A stretch of 64,000 nucleotides of DNA from the NCBI GenBank assembly GCA_013822015.1, contig PNJU01000007.1, positions 1 to 64,000 on the forward strand, written 5' to 3'. Below, in pieces: positions 54,131-63,432 of this stretch (the stretch's first letter is position 1; each line of letters opens with the position of its first letter). This stretch comes from Candidatus Puniceispirillum sp. (GTDB lineage Bacteria; Pseudomonadota; Alphaproteobacteria; Caedimonadales; UBA1908). The notes under the pieces were generated by a model. The model saw only the letters and a program-made list of their open reading frames with translations, was not told the origin of the DNA and made no database searches. Position numbers and translations under genes: made by a program.

Positions 54131-54910
54131 CTAACGATCAAAAATGGGGGCGAGAAACGTGGGCAGCTTCTCGGCAAACAGGGTCAGCACCATGGGCAGC
54201 GTCAAGAAGAGGACAGCAAACCCTAGAAACAGCTGAAGCGGCTGCGTCACAAAGAAAATCTGAATGGAGGGGGCGAGGCGATTCGAGAGCCCTGCCCCTG
54301 CAAAAAAGAAAAGGCCCGTGATAATAATGGGGCCCGCCATTTGAAGCCCCAGTGAAAAGCTCGCACTCGCCCCCTGGGTCAAAAGGGGCAGGGTGTCCTC
54401 GCCCAGACGTGTAAAGGTCCAGCTGCCGGCCGGAAAAATCTCATAGCTATGCACGAAGGCCTGCACAATCACGTGATGCATATCCAGAAGGAGCATAAAG
54501 AGAATCGCGCACATGCCAAGAAACACGCCTGGCAGCGCACTCTGTTGGGCGCTGGCGGGGCTGTTGGCAAAGGCGTTGGCAAGACCAATCTGATATCCAA
54601 TGAGGGTGCCTGCCACATCGATGGCAGCAAAAAGAAACCGCACAAGCAGGGCCGCGATATAGCCCACCAGGGCCTCAGCCCCCAAAAGCCAAACTGCCTC
54701 AAAGGCGTGGGCGGACATGGGCGCAATAGAGGGCGACAGAAGGGGCGTGAGGGCCACCGCCACCACAACAACAATAAGCGCCTTTACACGCGTGGGGGTT
54801 GTCATCTCCGAAAAACCAGGTACGAAGAATAAAAGCCCCCCCAGCCGCGCCATCACAACGAGGTACGCGTAAAAGTCAGCCAGGGCAAAGGTTTTAATGG
54901 CCTCGTCCAC
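54131..54910 (-). CDS. fliR: Flagellar export apparatus protein FliR
   Basis: Inner-membrane component of the flagellar type III export gate, 259 residues with about six hydrophobic helices. Diagnostic stretches: MARLGGLLFFVPGFSEMTTP, LGAEALVGYIAALLVRFLF, GTLIGYQIGLANAFANSPAS and LGLQMAGPIIITGLFFF. GTG start, two bases after the fliQ stop. Its 3' end converges with the Ser/Pro-rich gene. A flagellar FliR rather than a virulence SctT is favoured by che genes in the window. Confidence 0.92.
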   Translation of the reverse strand: MDEAIKTFALADFYAYLVVMARLGGLLFFVPGFSEMTTPTRVKALIVVVVAVALTPLLSPSIAPMSAHAFEAVWLLGAEALVGYIAALLVRFLFAAIDVAGTLIGYQIGLANAFANSPASAQQSALPGVFLGMCAILFMLLLDMHHVIVQAFVHSYEIFPAGSWTFTRLGEDTLPLLTQGASASFSLGLQMAGPIIITGLFFFAGAGLSNRLAPSIQIFFVTQPLQLFLGFAVLFLTLPMVLTLFAEKLPTFLAPIFDR

Positions 54911-54912
54911 CC

Positions 54913-55182
54913 TCAGGATCCAAGGCCCACGATGCGGTCAAAGAGCTCCTTGGAAAAGGTGCTCATGGTGCGTCCGATGAAGGGAAAGAAAAAAATCATG
55001 GTGGCGAAGGTGGCGAAGATCTTCGGGATAAAGGCCAAGGTCATTTCTTGAATCTGCGTGAGCGCTTGGAAAAAAGAGATGGCAAGACCTGTGATCAGGG
55101 CAGCAATCATCATGGGCATGGCAATCTTGAGCATCACAAAAACGCTTTCCTGGGCAAGGTCCAACACATCGGTGGGTGACAT
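54913..55182 (-). CDS. fliQ: Flagellar export apparatus protein FliQ
   Basis: Two-helix inner-membrane export gate subunit, 89 residues, the normal length. The ATG at 55182 gives MSPTDVLDLAQESVFVMLKIAMP; a start 15 codons upstream would add an unlikely cytoplasmic piece. Typical motifs are ALITGLAISFFQALTQIQEMT and FIPKIFATFATMIFF. It is followed by fliR. The more usual upstream fliP is absent from the window, so the pair is split from the main flagellar cluster. Confidence 0.92.
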   Translation of the reverse strand: MSPTDVLDLAQESVFVMLKIAMPMMIAALITGLAISFFQALTQIQEMTLAFIPKIFATFATMIFFFPFIGRTMSTFSKELFDRIVGLGS

Positions 55183-55207
55183 TTTGCTCTTTTTCCTCCC
55201 AAAGAAC

Positions 55208-55234
55208 TTGACACATGGCCAGATCAACTATACT
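55208..55234 (+). promoter_or_regulatory. Candidate promoter for rplU-rpmA-obgE
   Basis: TTGACA (55208-55213), 15-base spacer, TATACT (55229-55234). Both boxes are near consensus but the spacer is 2 bases short of ideal. It lies ~105 bases before rplU, inside the divergent fliQ/rplU gap. Confidence 0.5.
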
Positions 55235-55293
55235 AAGGAGGAGCAGTTAACGTAAAGGCTTGCCTCCATCGTCGTGTGCCCCCCTATCTACCG

Positions 55294-55320
55294 GGCGCGC
55301 CTGATGTGTGGATCAGGCCG
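55294..55320 (+). ncRNA. 5' leader hairpin of rplU
   Basis: GCCTGAT-GTGTGG-ATCAGGC forms a 7-bp stem with 6-base loop ~20 bases ahead of the rplU SD. Ribosomal-protein leaders often carry regulatory stems, but I cannot match this to a known class. Confidence 0.35.
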
Positions 55321-55340
55321 CTAGACAAGAAGAGTTTAAC

Positions 55341-55859
55341 ATGTTTGCAATCGTAAAAACAGGCGGCAAGCAGTACCGGGTTTCCCCAGGTGATGTCGTG
55401 CTGGTCGAAAAACTTCAAGGTGAAGCCGGTCAGGCAATTGATCTGGAAACCGTTCTCATGTACGGCGAGACCGATAAGGTGACCGTAGGCAGCCCCCTCC
55501 TTGCGGGTGCAAGCGTACAGGCCACCATTCGCACTCAAACACGCGGCGACAAGATTATTGTTTTCAAGAAGCGTCGTCGTCAAGGTTACCGCCGCACAAA
55601 GGGTCACCGTCAAGATCTGACACTTTTGACCATCAACAGCATTACTGTGGGTGGCAAGATGGTTGCAGGTGACGCGCCTAAGGCTGAGAAAAGCGCTGCA
55701 GCACCTAAGGCTGAAAAGGCTGCAGATGCACCTGTAAAGGCCCAGAAGAAAGCTGCCGCTCCTAAGGCTGAAAAAGCCGCTGAGCCTAAGGCTGAGAAGG
55801 CTGCCGCACCTAAGAAGGCTGCTGCACCAAAGGCAAAGAAAACAGATTCAAAGGAATAA
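55341..55859 (+). CDS. rplU: 50S ribosomal protein L21 with long Lys/Ala C-terminal tail
   Basis: L21 binds 23S rRNA in the large subunit. The ATG at 55341 (AAGAAGAG upstream) gives the canonical MFAIVKTGGKQYRVSPGD start. Core residues 1-103 include VTVGSPLLAGA and FKKRRRQGYRRTKGHRQ, as in all L21. The other ~69 residues are a low-complexity tail of PKAEKAA/APKAKK repeats, so the protein is 172 residues instead of ~103. Lys/Ala tails of this kind occur on some alphaproteobacterial L21s. It starts the rplU-rpmA-obgE unit. Confidence 0.95.
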   Translation: MFAIVKTGGKQYRVSPGDVVLVEKLQGEAGQAIDLETVLMYGETDKVTVGSPLLAGASVQATIRTQTRGDKIIVFKKRRRQGYRRTKGHRQDLTLLTINSITVGGKMVAGDAPKAEKSAAAPKAEKAADAPVKAQKKAAAPKAEKAAEPKAEKAAAPKKAAAPKAKKTDSKE

Positions 55860-55905
55860 GTGTCCGGGCCCGTTGCCCGTGATACATGGAAAGAGGAGTT
55901 AGGAA

Positions 55906-56157
55906 ATGGCTCAAAAAAAGGCCGCGGGTAGTTCCCGCAACGGTCGTGACAGTGCCGGTCGTCGTCTGGGCGTGAAAAAGTTCGGTGGCGAGCATGTTTT
56001 GGCAGGTAACATCATTGTGCGTCAACGTGGCACGAAGGTTCATCCTGGTGACAACGTCGGAATAGGGAAAGACCACACGCTGTTCGCCCTCATTGAAGGC
56101 AGCGTTCAGTTTTCCCGTGGACGCGGTGGCCGCACTTTTGTGAGTGTTGCTTCCTAA
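55906..56157 (+). CDS. rpmA: 50S ribosomal protein L27
   Basis: L27 reaches into the peptidyl-transferase centre with its N-terminus. The sequence has the full 83-residue length: [60 protein letters not shown]. No N-terminal leader needing cleavage is present. AGGAG lies 7-9 bases upstream. Middle gene of the rplU-rpmA-obgE group. Confidence 0.97.
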   Translation: MAQKKAAGSSRNGRDSAGRRLGVKKFGGEHVLAGNIIVRQRGTKVHPGDNVGIGKDHTLFALIEGSVQFSRGRGGRTFVSVAS

Positions 56158-56245
56158 GACACGACCTTTTTTAAGGATTCCATGAGGGGTGGCGCTGCGC
56201 TGCCCCTTTTGTCGTCCGCTTATCCCCCATATTAGAGTCTCTCCC

Positions 56246-57292
56246 ATGCAATTTCTCGATGAAGCCAAAATTTTTCTCAAAAGTGGTGACGGCGGTGCCG
56301 GCAGCATCAGTTTTCGCCGTGAAAAATTCATCGAATTTGGTGGCCCAGACGGGGGTGATGGGGGACGTGGTGGCGACATTATCTTCGAAGTCGTCGACGG
56401 CAACACACTCATCGATTATCGCTATCAACAGCATTTTAAAGCCCAAAAGGGGCATCACGGCATGGGACGCAACCGCACAGGGGGCGACGGCAACGACGTT
56501 GTGCTGCGCGTACCTGTGGGCACCCAAATCATCCATGAAGACCGCAAGACGGTGCTTCTGGACCTCACCACCATTGGCGAGCGTGTGGTCTTTCTCAAGG
56601 GCGGCATCGGCGGGCGTGGAAACACCCGCTTTAAGAGCTCCACCAACCAAGCACCCCGGCGCGCCGACACAGGCATGCCCGGTGAAGAAATGTGGGTGTG
56701 GCTGCGCCTTAAGCTTATGGCGGACGCGGGCCTCGTGGGCCTGCCCAACGCCGGCAAATCAACGTTTATCTCCGCCTGCACCCGCGCGCGCCCCAAGATT
56801 GCGGACTATCCCTTCACAACCCTTGTGCCAAAGCTGGGCGTTGTATACTTAGACACCCAGGAGTTTGTCCTGGCTGACATTCCAGGGCTTATTGAAGGCG
56901 CGCACCAGGGCATTGGTCTTGGTCACAAGTTCTTAGGCCACGTGGAGCGTTGCCGAGTTTTACTTCACCTCATTGACGCAGGGCTCGAAGACGTTGTGGG
57001 CGCTTACCGCACCATTCGTAATGAGCTAACCCTCTACGGGGGACACTTGGCCGAAAAGACTGAAGTACTGGCCCTTTCAAAGGCAGACACCCTTTTTGAG
57101 GACGAGATCGCACCCAAAATTGAAGCTCTCGAAAAAGAAAGTGGCAAGAAAATCTTTGTTGTGTCCGCTGCCACCCACGAGGGTATGGAGCCCCTCCTGC
57201 GCGCCCTTTTGGCGGAAATTCCTAAGCCGGCTGAGCCGCAAGCATCCCTGGACGACCCAGAAGACGAAACCTTGCCTGATGAAGAAGCATAG
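56246..57292 (+). CDS. obgE: Obg family GTPase ObgE/CgtA
   Basis: Essential GTPase in 50S assembly and stress control, 348 residues. The ATG at 56246 gives the normal [19 protein letters not shown]. The Gly-rich Obg fold (1-158) contains [20 protein letters not shown] and [16 protein letters not shown]-motifs: GLPNAGKST (G1), DYPFTTLVP (G2), [12 protein letters not shown] (G3), LSKAD in place of NKxD (G4) and SAATHEG (G5). The extra C-terminal domain of some Obg proteins is nearly absent; only a short acidic tail ([13 protein letters not shown]) remains. Confidence 0.96.
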   Translation: MQFLDEAKIFLKSGDGGAGSISFRREKFIEFGGPDGGDGGRGGDIIFEVVDGNTLIDYRYQQHFKAQKGHHGMGRNRTGGDGNDVVLRVPVGTQIIHEDRKTVLLDLTTIGERVVFLKGGIGGRGNTRFKSSTNQAPRRADTGMPGEEMWVWLRLKLMADAGLVGLPNAGKSTFISACTRARPKIADYPFTTLVPKLGVVYLDTQEFVLADIPGLIEGAHQGIGLGHKFLGHVERCRVLLHLIDAGLEDVVGAYRTIRNELTLYGGHLAEKTEVLALSKADTLFEDEIAPKIEALEKESGKKIFVVSAATHEGMEPLLRALLAEIPKPAEPQASLDDPEDETLPDEEA

Positions 57293-57382
57293 GTCATATT
57301 TGGGTTCACGCTTTTATTAAAGTATTTGACAGACAGGGGTTGCACCCTCTAGAGATGGGTAAAATTTTACGCGACCATCCAA

Positions 57383-58132
57383 ATGTCAAAACGCCCATTT
57401 ATTACGTGCGTCATTTACCTCACAGCTTTTACCCACTGTGCGTTGCATGCATCCGGTAATTCCTTCAGCGAAGAGTTCGTCCCCCTGGAGCCCCTTTTTG
57501 GCGCACGCACTTGGGAAAACCTAGAGTGGGGGCAACACCCCATTTCTCACCCGCTCATGACCCATTTTGAGGGGGCAACACCCACGCGCCCCGCCGCCGT
57601 TTCCCAAGATGCACACCGTATACCTGCGCCATCCACGCAGCAGAGGCGTGCTAGCGCAACCACTTCTACCTCTTTAAAACCCAGCGCATTAAAAGTAACC
57701 CAAATGCGACCCGCAGAATTATCGTTACAGAGTGTGCGTAAAGGTTCTGTTCAAACGCGCAGAAAAGGCGACGGCCCCCAAAAAAAGAAAAAAATCTGCA
57801 TCCCAGTTCGGGAGTCGAAAGCGCACTTGGAAGAAGCTGAACTTATTCTCAAAGAGAACAAAAGAGAGAACTTCCCAAAAGCAATTGAAGCCTTTTACAA
57901 ATGCTACGCCCACAGCCCAGGGCATCGTTGGCAAGGGTGCCTAGGTTTGGCCAAGACTTACCTCGCGATTGGAAACCATGAGAGCGCGCAAGAAAGCCTG
58001 CGCCGCATCAGTGATAGCAAAACCTGCCCGCAAGGGATTAGGGAAGAGGCCCTCAGCGTGAGCCTCTCCCTCATGCAAGCCCTTGTTCAAACAAATAATA
58101 TTCAGATAAAAGGGGAGAAGACGCAAGACTGA
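57383..58132 (+). CDS. Family B secreted protein 1 (one TPR-like unit)
   Basis: Unknown 249-residue exported protein, first member of a tandem family. Signal peptide MSKRPFITCVIYLTAFTHCA, cleaved near LHASG. A loosely conserved N-terminal segment has short acidic/aromatic motifs (EEFVPLEPLFGARTWENLEW). A Ser/Thr/Pro/Lys linker leads to the C-terminal unit (~150-240): AIEAFYKCYAHSPG, HRWQGCLGLAKTYLAIGN, ESAQESLRRI, SKTCPQGIREEALSV. This helix-turn-helix pattern, with G-C-L-G in the second helix, looks like two or three degenerate TPR hairpins. TTGACA lies 52 bases upstream of the ATG. Function unknown. Confidence 0.7.
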   Translation: MSKRPFITCVIYLTAFTHCALHASGNSFSEEFVPLEPLFGARTWENLEWGQHPISHPLMTHFEGATPTRPAAVSQDAHRIPAPSTQQRRASATTSTSLKPSALKVTQMRPAELSLQSVRKGSVQTRRKGDGPQKKKKICIPVRESKAHLEEAELILKENKRENFPKAIEAFYKCYAHSPGHRWQGCLGLAKTYLAIGNHESAQESLRRISDSKTCPQGIREEALSVSLSLMQALVQTNNIQIKGEKTQD

Positions 58133-58216
58133 CAAACGACAGATCTTGGGGATTTAATCTTTTATAAAACTATTTCTTGTAATATTTTATGAGTACTATT
58201 TGATGACGGATTCAAA

Positions 58217-59437
58217 ATGCTCATACTGTCTCAAGAAAATAGACGCGCATTGGCCGTGCTTCTAGCCACAAGTATTTGCGCAGCCGTGCCCCTTTTTGGA
58301 AGCACCCAAGCGCCAGGTGTAGGTCAACAGAGCCGTCTTTTAACCGAGCTCCAAAAACGTCAGGCGGAAAATGGCACCACCCTCAAAGGCGGCCCGGCAG
58401 CCGCACCGAGCGCTGTCATTAACCGCACGGTGATCACAAAGGATTTGGAGGTGTTGCGCGCCTATGCAAAGCAAAAGAAACCTGGCAAGGCGGAAGGGTT
58501 CAAGGGTCTCTTGCCCTTTGAGGTGAAAAAAGCACAAGCCACCCTGACGCGTCTGCGTCAAAGCGACACCCTCTTAACCGGCGAAGAAAAAACAGAAATT
58601 GACACATACCAAAGGCAACTTGATGGGGAGTCAAGTCCAGAATCCTCAGGCGCCGCATCGACTCAGACGCGGCCACCCTTAGCGTTTCTACCTGCACCTA
58701 GGCCATTACCCCAAACACCTAGGCCGATTCAACCTGCACTCGCCACCACCCCATCAGCGGTGGCACCAAGCGCACGTCCTTTACCCCCAACCCCACGTCC
58801 GCCTGTGTCGCGTGAGTTGCCTGTGATCAGCACACAAGTAGCACCATCACCCACACCACCCCAAGCAACACCCAGTCCTGCGGCGCCCGTTCAAACACCT
58901 ACGAAAGATTCCCTGGGAAGCGTTGATGACGCCCTTAAAATACTGCGAAGTGCCGCAAGAAGTGGGATGACACGCCTGGGTGCAGGCGAGCTCGCGGCCG
59001 CCGCAAAAGCACTTGTCATTGCCCATGGGGGGGACAGGTCTCTGACGAGCGCGGAGAAGGGGGAGCTAAACCGGTACAACACAATGCTCCAAGCGCGGGC
59101 CAAGGTGCTTGCCTCCCTACCCGCCCCGTCACCAACGGCTCCGTCGACTCAGACCCCCACATCTGTCTTCGCGAGCCCATCCCAGCAGCGCGCGCTTCGC
59201 GAGGCGCGCAGTCACATGGCCGCGGACTCGGCCATTTTGCGCAAGTACGCAACGCAGCAAAAACCAGGCAGTCCCCAGGGCATTGCAGGCCTCAATAAGG
59301 ACGAGGTCAAGGACGTGAGTGCAGCGCTCCTGCGTCTTTACGCCAAGAATCAGTTTCTGACAAAGGATGAAATGCGTGAGCTTGAGCTTTACACCCAGGA
59401 GGTAGATAAGAGAGCGCACGCCCTGGGGATGAAGTGA
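58217..59437 (+). CDS. Secreted Pro-rich protein with three ~63-residue repeats
   Basis: A 406-residue exported protein lying inside the family B array but unrelated to it. Signal peptide from residue 1 through ~30 (RRALAVLLATSICAAVPLFG). Three divergent alpha-helical repeats at ~75-137, ~237-299 and ~337-403 share the pattern: LRxYAxQKKPG, short Gly-rich turn, LxxxEVKxAxAxLxRL, LTxxExxELxxYxxxL. They are separated by Pro/Thr/Ser linkers (PRPLPQTPRPIQP, PSPTPPQATPSPAAP). Repeats 1 and 3 are the closest pair; repeat 2 has lost most of the KKPG motif. No recognised family. Confidence 0.72.
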   Translation: MLILSQENRRALAVLLATSICAAVPLFGSTQAPGVGQQSRLLTELQKRQAENGTTLKGGPAAAPSAVINRTVITKDLEVLRAYAKQKKPGKAEGFKGLLPFEVKKAQATLTRLRQSDTLLTGEEKTEIDTYQRQLDGESSPESSGAASTQTRPPLAFLPAPRPLPQTPRPIQPALATTPSAVAPSARPLPPTPRPPVSRELPVISTQVAPSPTPPQATPSPAAPVQTPTKDSLGSVDDALKILRSAARSGMTRLGAGELAAAAKALVIAHGGDRSLTSAEKGELNRYNTMLQARAKVLASLPAPSPTAPSTQTPTSVFASPSQQRALREARSHMAADSAILRKYATQQKPGSPQGIAGLNKDEVKDVSAALLRLYAKNQFLTKDEMRELELYTQEVDKRAHALGMK

Positions 59438-59540
59438 GCATCTCTGACGAAATGGGCCCCTTAAAGCTTTGTGCTCGTGTTGACGTGCCGCCTGAAAAAA
59501 ACCTTTAATATAAGATTGTTATTTGCCATAAAGGTAGGAA

Positions 59541-60572
59541 GTGTTTTTTAGGGCGCATGCGGTGCTGAAGGCTTTCTTTGTAATATGCTCACTGGGTATG
59601 GTGTCCCAAAGTTATGGTTCCTATACCCCAACACAGTTTGATCTGGATGATAAGAGCATCCCGCCTTCCCCGTTTTTTGACACCCAAGGCTGGCCGGACC
59701 CCGATCCTTTTGAAACGGAACTACTGGTTCAAAGCTTTTTAACCAGTGCTCCAGGTGAGAACAGCACCTCGGGTGAGGACCGGCAAACCCCACTGGCGCC
59801 CTCCCATGATCCACAGATATTTCCTGATTTTAGCGCACTCGCGCGTGAACTGCCCCTTGGCGGGGCCGCACCCCATGAAAGTGTTTCCGGCACACGAGAA
59901 GAAAACGCACGACCCGCCAATGAACCCTCCCTTAGTGGGAAATGGACCCGGCCCTTTAAACCCTACGTCCCTGTAAAAAAGTCTAACTCACCTCAGGAAA
60001 AAATGGCAGCAATCTCCAACACAGGGAAAATACACTTTCTCCCCTACGAAGTACCAACGCCGCCAAAGCGCCTACCGGCGAAAAAAATCGTCTTCCATGC
60101 CCCCATGACCCACGAGAGCTTAGGAGGAACCTTTATTGCGCCTGCCGCAAATCCTGCACCGCGTAATGGAGTCGCGCGTCAGCAAAAAACCACAAGGCCT
60201 CCTCACCCGTACCTTCCCAAAGCACAAGCTATCAAAAAGCTGGAAGAGGGCATGCGTCTTGTGGGAACAGGTAACCCGGAAAACCTTGACGCAGCCTTCA
60301 ATGCGTTTAGCAAGTGCTACAAAAGAAACGCCTCCATGAGGTGGGATGGATGCTTAGGCATGGCCATGGTTTACTGCGCCAAGGGACAGATTCAACTTTC
60401 CTTGCAGTCTATCGACAGCATCCTATTGAGCATCACCGCCAGTGAAGGTGTAAAGGAAGAAGCACTCCTTTTTAGAAAAAGGATTGAAGAGAGATTAAGA
60501 GGTGAACACACTGATACTATGGCGCGTAGCCATCTTCACTGCAACGCATGCCCCCCTCCTGCAATAAAATAA
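59541..60572 (+). CDS. Family B secreted protein 2 (one TPR-like unit)
   Basis: A 343-residue exported protein. GTG start with AAGGTAGGAA just before; signal peptide ~1-27 (AHAVLKAFFVICSLGMVSQS). The N-part contains FDTQGWPDPDPFET, analogous to the D/W-rich motif of other members. A Pro/Lys linker precedes the C-terminal unit (~232-330): AIKKLEEGMRLVGTGNPENL, DAAFNAFSKCYKRNAS, MRWDGCLGMAMVYCAKGQ, GVKEEALLFRKRIEERL. TTGACG lies 60 bases upstream. Function unknown. Confidence 0.7.
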   Translation: MFFRAHAVLKAFFVICSLGMVSQSYGSYTPTQFDLDDKSIPPSPFFDTQGWPDPDPFETELLVQSFLTSAPGENSTSGEDRQTPLAPSHDPQIFPDFSALARELPLGGAAPHESVSGTREENARPANEPSLSGKWTRPFKPYVPVKKSNSPQEKMAAISNTGKIHFLPYEVPTPPKRLPAKKIVFHAPMTHESLGGTFIAPAANPAPRNGVARQQKTTRPPHPYLPKAQAIKKLEEGMRLVGTGNPENLDAAFNAFSKCYKRNASMRWDGCLGMAMVYCAKGQIQLSLQSIDSILLSITASEGVKEEALLFRKRIEERLRGEHTDTMARSHLHCNACPPPAIK

Positions 60573-60632
60573 TATTTGACTCATGGGAAGTGGCCAAGCT
60601 AAAAAAAACATGTGTATTTTTATTTTTTCATC

Positions 60633-62300
60633 ATGTTAAAATCATTCTGTACATCCCTTTTATGTTTACTTGCCAGTATGGCGGGAGCTTCCCAGCATGA
60701 CCTTTTAGGTGAGGAGAGTGCCCAAAGGGTAGGTGATACACGCTTCTTGGATCACCTTACATGGCTCGACTTAGATCTTGGAGGCGACCCATTTGATGGG
60801 TTTTACGCTGGCCCGCGCCAGGCCACTGAGAACGCAGCTTCCCTTTCAAACAAAACGTCATCTTCAGCTCTTCCCCTCGCGGGCCTAGGCACGTCACTGC
60901 CACTAAAGGAGAGCCTCCCCTCAACTTTGCCCAAGCCGTCAACCGCCCGAGCTCATGTGAGTTCTTGGAGACCACCTTATGAAGGTGAGCCGCATTCCCT
61001 CCAACACACTCAGCCGACACCGGCTTTAGCTCCTGTAAACAAACCAGTCGCCAATGATCCACGCCTCTCAACAATCTCAAGGCCACCTTCCACAAAAGCG
61101 AAGGGGAAAAATCACGCCCCCTTACCTGCCATCACAAAGACATCGCGCTCGATAAGCCAAAAACCCTCAGCAACCATTTCCAAAGATGAGGCCTTGGTGT
61201 TCCTCAACAAAGGAACGCACCTTCTTAATTTAAAGATAGCGCACCATCTGCCCGAGGCCCTCGAAGCCTTTGGGGCCTGCTACCGGGGTCACAACGCCTT
61301 TAAATGGGAAGCGTGCATGGGCGCCATAGAGACAAGCATGGCCCTTAACAAGACTGGGGTCACTCATAAATACCTTAGCCTCATGGTAAAAGGGTCTTCA
61401 TGTCCCTTAGCCTTCAAAGCGGACGCTTTAACGTTCTCTAACACTGTGACCACATGTTACCTTGACTTGCCCCCAACGCAAACTGCGCAACCTTTGGTAG
61501 CACCTAGAATGGGGGAAACGACTCACCTCTTCCCCATAAACGATGCCGTTCAAGAACCTTATGGGACATCTTCAACACTGCAAGCAGCGCCTATGCCGCT
61601 ACAGCAAGAGGCATTTGGAGCCCCTTTTCCCAGCAGTGCGGCGCACAATTATCTTTATCTAGTCCCAGAACCGTTCCACAATACTCAGGCCCCTTGCCAC
61701 CCACCGTTGAGCTTCGAACGGCCCCCTGTCTACAATACGATGCCCGAGCCACCAACACCGACCAGCCAAACCCAAGCCCCCTATCTTCTCATCGAAAGCA
61801 CAATGCCCGCGATGCAAGCGCCCGTGAGCGCCTCGCTCCCCCCCATGACGGCGCTGGAATCGCTCATCTTTACTCCCTCAAGCAATGAACAACTTCACAC
61901 GATCCATGCCCAAGGGGAAGCAAACCGCGAGGGTGCCCAAACCGATGGTGAAAAGCACAAACCAATCCTGACACACGAAGGGGCTAGAGCCCTCTTTCTC
62001 AAAGGAACACGTTTTTTAGACTCCGGGCACAAAAGTGACCTCCTAGAAGCCATCAAGGTGTTCAGAGCGTGTCGGGATGGGCATCCTTCCCATGTGTGGG
62101 ATGGGTGCTTGGGGATTGCAAAGGCGCATTTAGCACTCGATAATCGTCAAAAGCTGCTTAAGCATCTCAAGAAGATTGAACTAAACACCACGTGCCCGCT
62201 TGATATCAAGGCGGGAGCGCTGCGTCTTTCCGTGCGGCTCAATGCGCGCATCCTTGCTGCAACCCATTCTCAAAAAGCAAATGCGCTGCGAAAAAAATGA
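60633..62300 (+). CDS. Family B secreted protein 3 (two TPR-like units)
   Basis: Unknown 555-residue exported protein. The ATG at 60633 begins a clean signal peptide (MLKSFCTSLLCLLASMAGAS); an in-frame GTG 7 codons earlier has no better SD. First TPR-like unit ~180-275 (ALVFLNKGTHLLNLK, PEALEAFGACYRGHNAFKW, EACMGAIETSMALNK). A ~170-residue Pro/Gln/Thr-rich segment (YLDLPPTQTAQPLVAP, HLFPINDAV, NYLYLVPEP) follows. Second unit ~455-545 (ARALFLKGTRFLDSG, LEAIKVFRACRDGHPSHVW, DGCLGIAKAHLALDN). Its first half matches member 4 and its Pro-rich middle matches the start of member 5. Confidence 0.72.
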   Translation: MLKSFCTSLLCLLASMAGASQHDLLGEESAQRVGDTRFLDHLTWLDLDLGGDPFDGFYAGPRQATENAASLSNKTSSSALPLAGLGTSLPLKESLPSTLPKPSTARAHVSSWRPPYEGEPHSLQHTQPTPALAPVNKPVANDPRLSTISRPPSTKAKGKNHAPLPAITKTSRSISQKPSATISKDEALVFLNKGTHLLNLKIAHHLPEALEAFGACYRGHNAFKWEACMGAIETSMALNKTGVTHKYLSLMVKGSSCPLAFKADALTFSNTVTTCYLDLPPTQTAQPLVAPRMGETTHLFPINDAVQEPYGTSSTLQAAPMPLQQEAFGAPFPSSAAHNYLYLVPEPFHNTQAPCHPPLSFERPPVYNTMPEPPTPTSQTQAPYLLIESTMPAMQAPVSASLPPMTALESLIFTPSSNEQLHTIHAQGEANREGAQTDGEKHKPILTHEGARALFLKGTRFLDSGHKSDLLEAIKVFRACRDGHPSHVWDGCLGIAKAHLALDNRQKLLKHLKKIELNTTCPLDIKAGALRLSVRLNARILAATHSQKANALRKK

Positions 62301-62463
62301 TGGGTTTGACAGCGACGTCACAGTGCTTTTAGACAGAGTATGGACCCACTTGACACGCGCCCACCTAGACAAGAAAAGAACCATAAACATCGTTTTTGCC
62401 AGCATTTGCAAAATAATATTTGACCAAACGGAACAAAATGCGTTAACAAATAGAGGTTTTTTC

Positions 62464-63340
62464 ATGGTTTCACTACATTCAATTGCATTACTTACATCTT
62501 TTTTTCTTCTTTGTGAGCACAGTCCATGCGTCCCCCTATGACCTTTTTTTTGAGGAGAAGGACCCAACACCCAGCCCGGTGGTCGACTATGACAACCTGA
62601 TGTGGCTTCACTTAGATGGCAGCAGCGTCGGCAGTGGCGACTTGAATTTTGGCACTCCTTTCCAGGAGGATACCCCCCTCTCACCGCCAAGCAACACAAC
62701 GCCCACCTTTTCAATCCAGGAGTCTACTTCAGTCAGCCCCCAAGATTGGGAGGGGCCTTGCGCGCCTCAAAGCCTCTCAAATACCGATCTCCTACGCGTT
62801 GAAGAACCCTGTCAATATACGCTTGTACCAACGAAGGGTCGCGGGCCTTGGAAGCGCGTGTACAGTTGTGAAACATCCTCCCAGGAAAACAGACAGGATG
62901 AGCGCGCAAACTCTCGCAAAGCCCCCAAACAAAAAAAACAATCGCGCCCCCCTAGTGCGGAAAAAACAACTCCCAAAAAAAGACTAATACCCCCTACAAG
63001 CATGTCTAAGGGGCAAGCATTGACGCTTTTCAACAAAGGAACACGTCTTCTTAATTCAAAGGAAGACGTCCATTTACCCGAGGCTCTCAAAGCCTTCGAG
63101 GCCAGCTACCAGGGTCACAATGCCTTTAAGTGGGAAGCGTGCCTCGGCGCAGTCAAAGCAAGTCTTGCCCTTAACGATATGGAAAAAAGCAGTATGTATC
63201 TTCGCCTCATATCACAAACGTCCCTCTGCCCTTTAGTTTACAAGGCGGAAGCTCTAGAGTGCGCAAACACCTTGATTGCGCGTATGCAAACACACCAAAA
63301 GCACTCCCTAGCCCAAAGTGGAAACAATCCTCCTGAGTAG
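62464..63340 (+). pseudogene. Family B secreted protein 4, signal peptide split by a frameshift at a T7 tract
   Basis: The ATG at 62464 has an ideal SD (AGAGG, 8 bases upstream) and begins MVSLHSIALLTSFF. The frame then runs to an early stop after a T7 run at 62499-62505. Removing one T joins it to the downstream frame and gives MVSLHSIALLTSFFFFVSTV followed by HAS/PYDLFFEE, a textbook signal peptide with cleavage at HAS, and a 291-residue protein. In the sequence as given, the downstream frame can only start at a TTG (62483) without SD. The mature part has DYDNLMWLHLDG, a Pro/Lys linker and one TPR-like unit (~185-275: ALTLFNKGTRLLNSK, PEALKAFEASYQGHNAFKW). It may be phase-variable, a recent pseudogene or a base-call error. 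Confidence 0.75.
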
Positions 63341-63432
63341 GCGCGGCTATGCCCCGCTAGGCGTATAACGGGCTTTGACAGAAAGGCTATTATTTGTCTT
63401 AATGGTGTAAGATCATTTTTGTGAAGTGTGCC

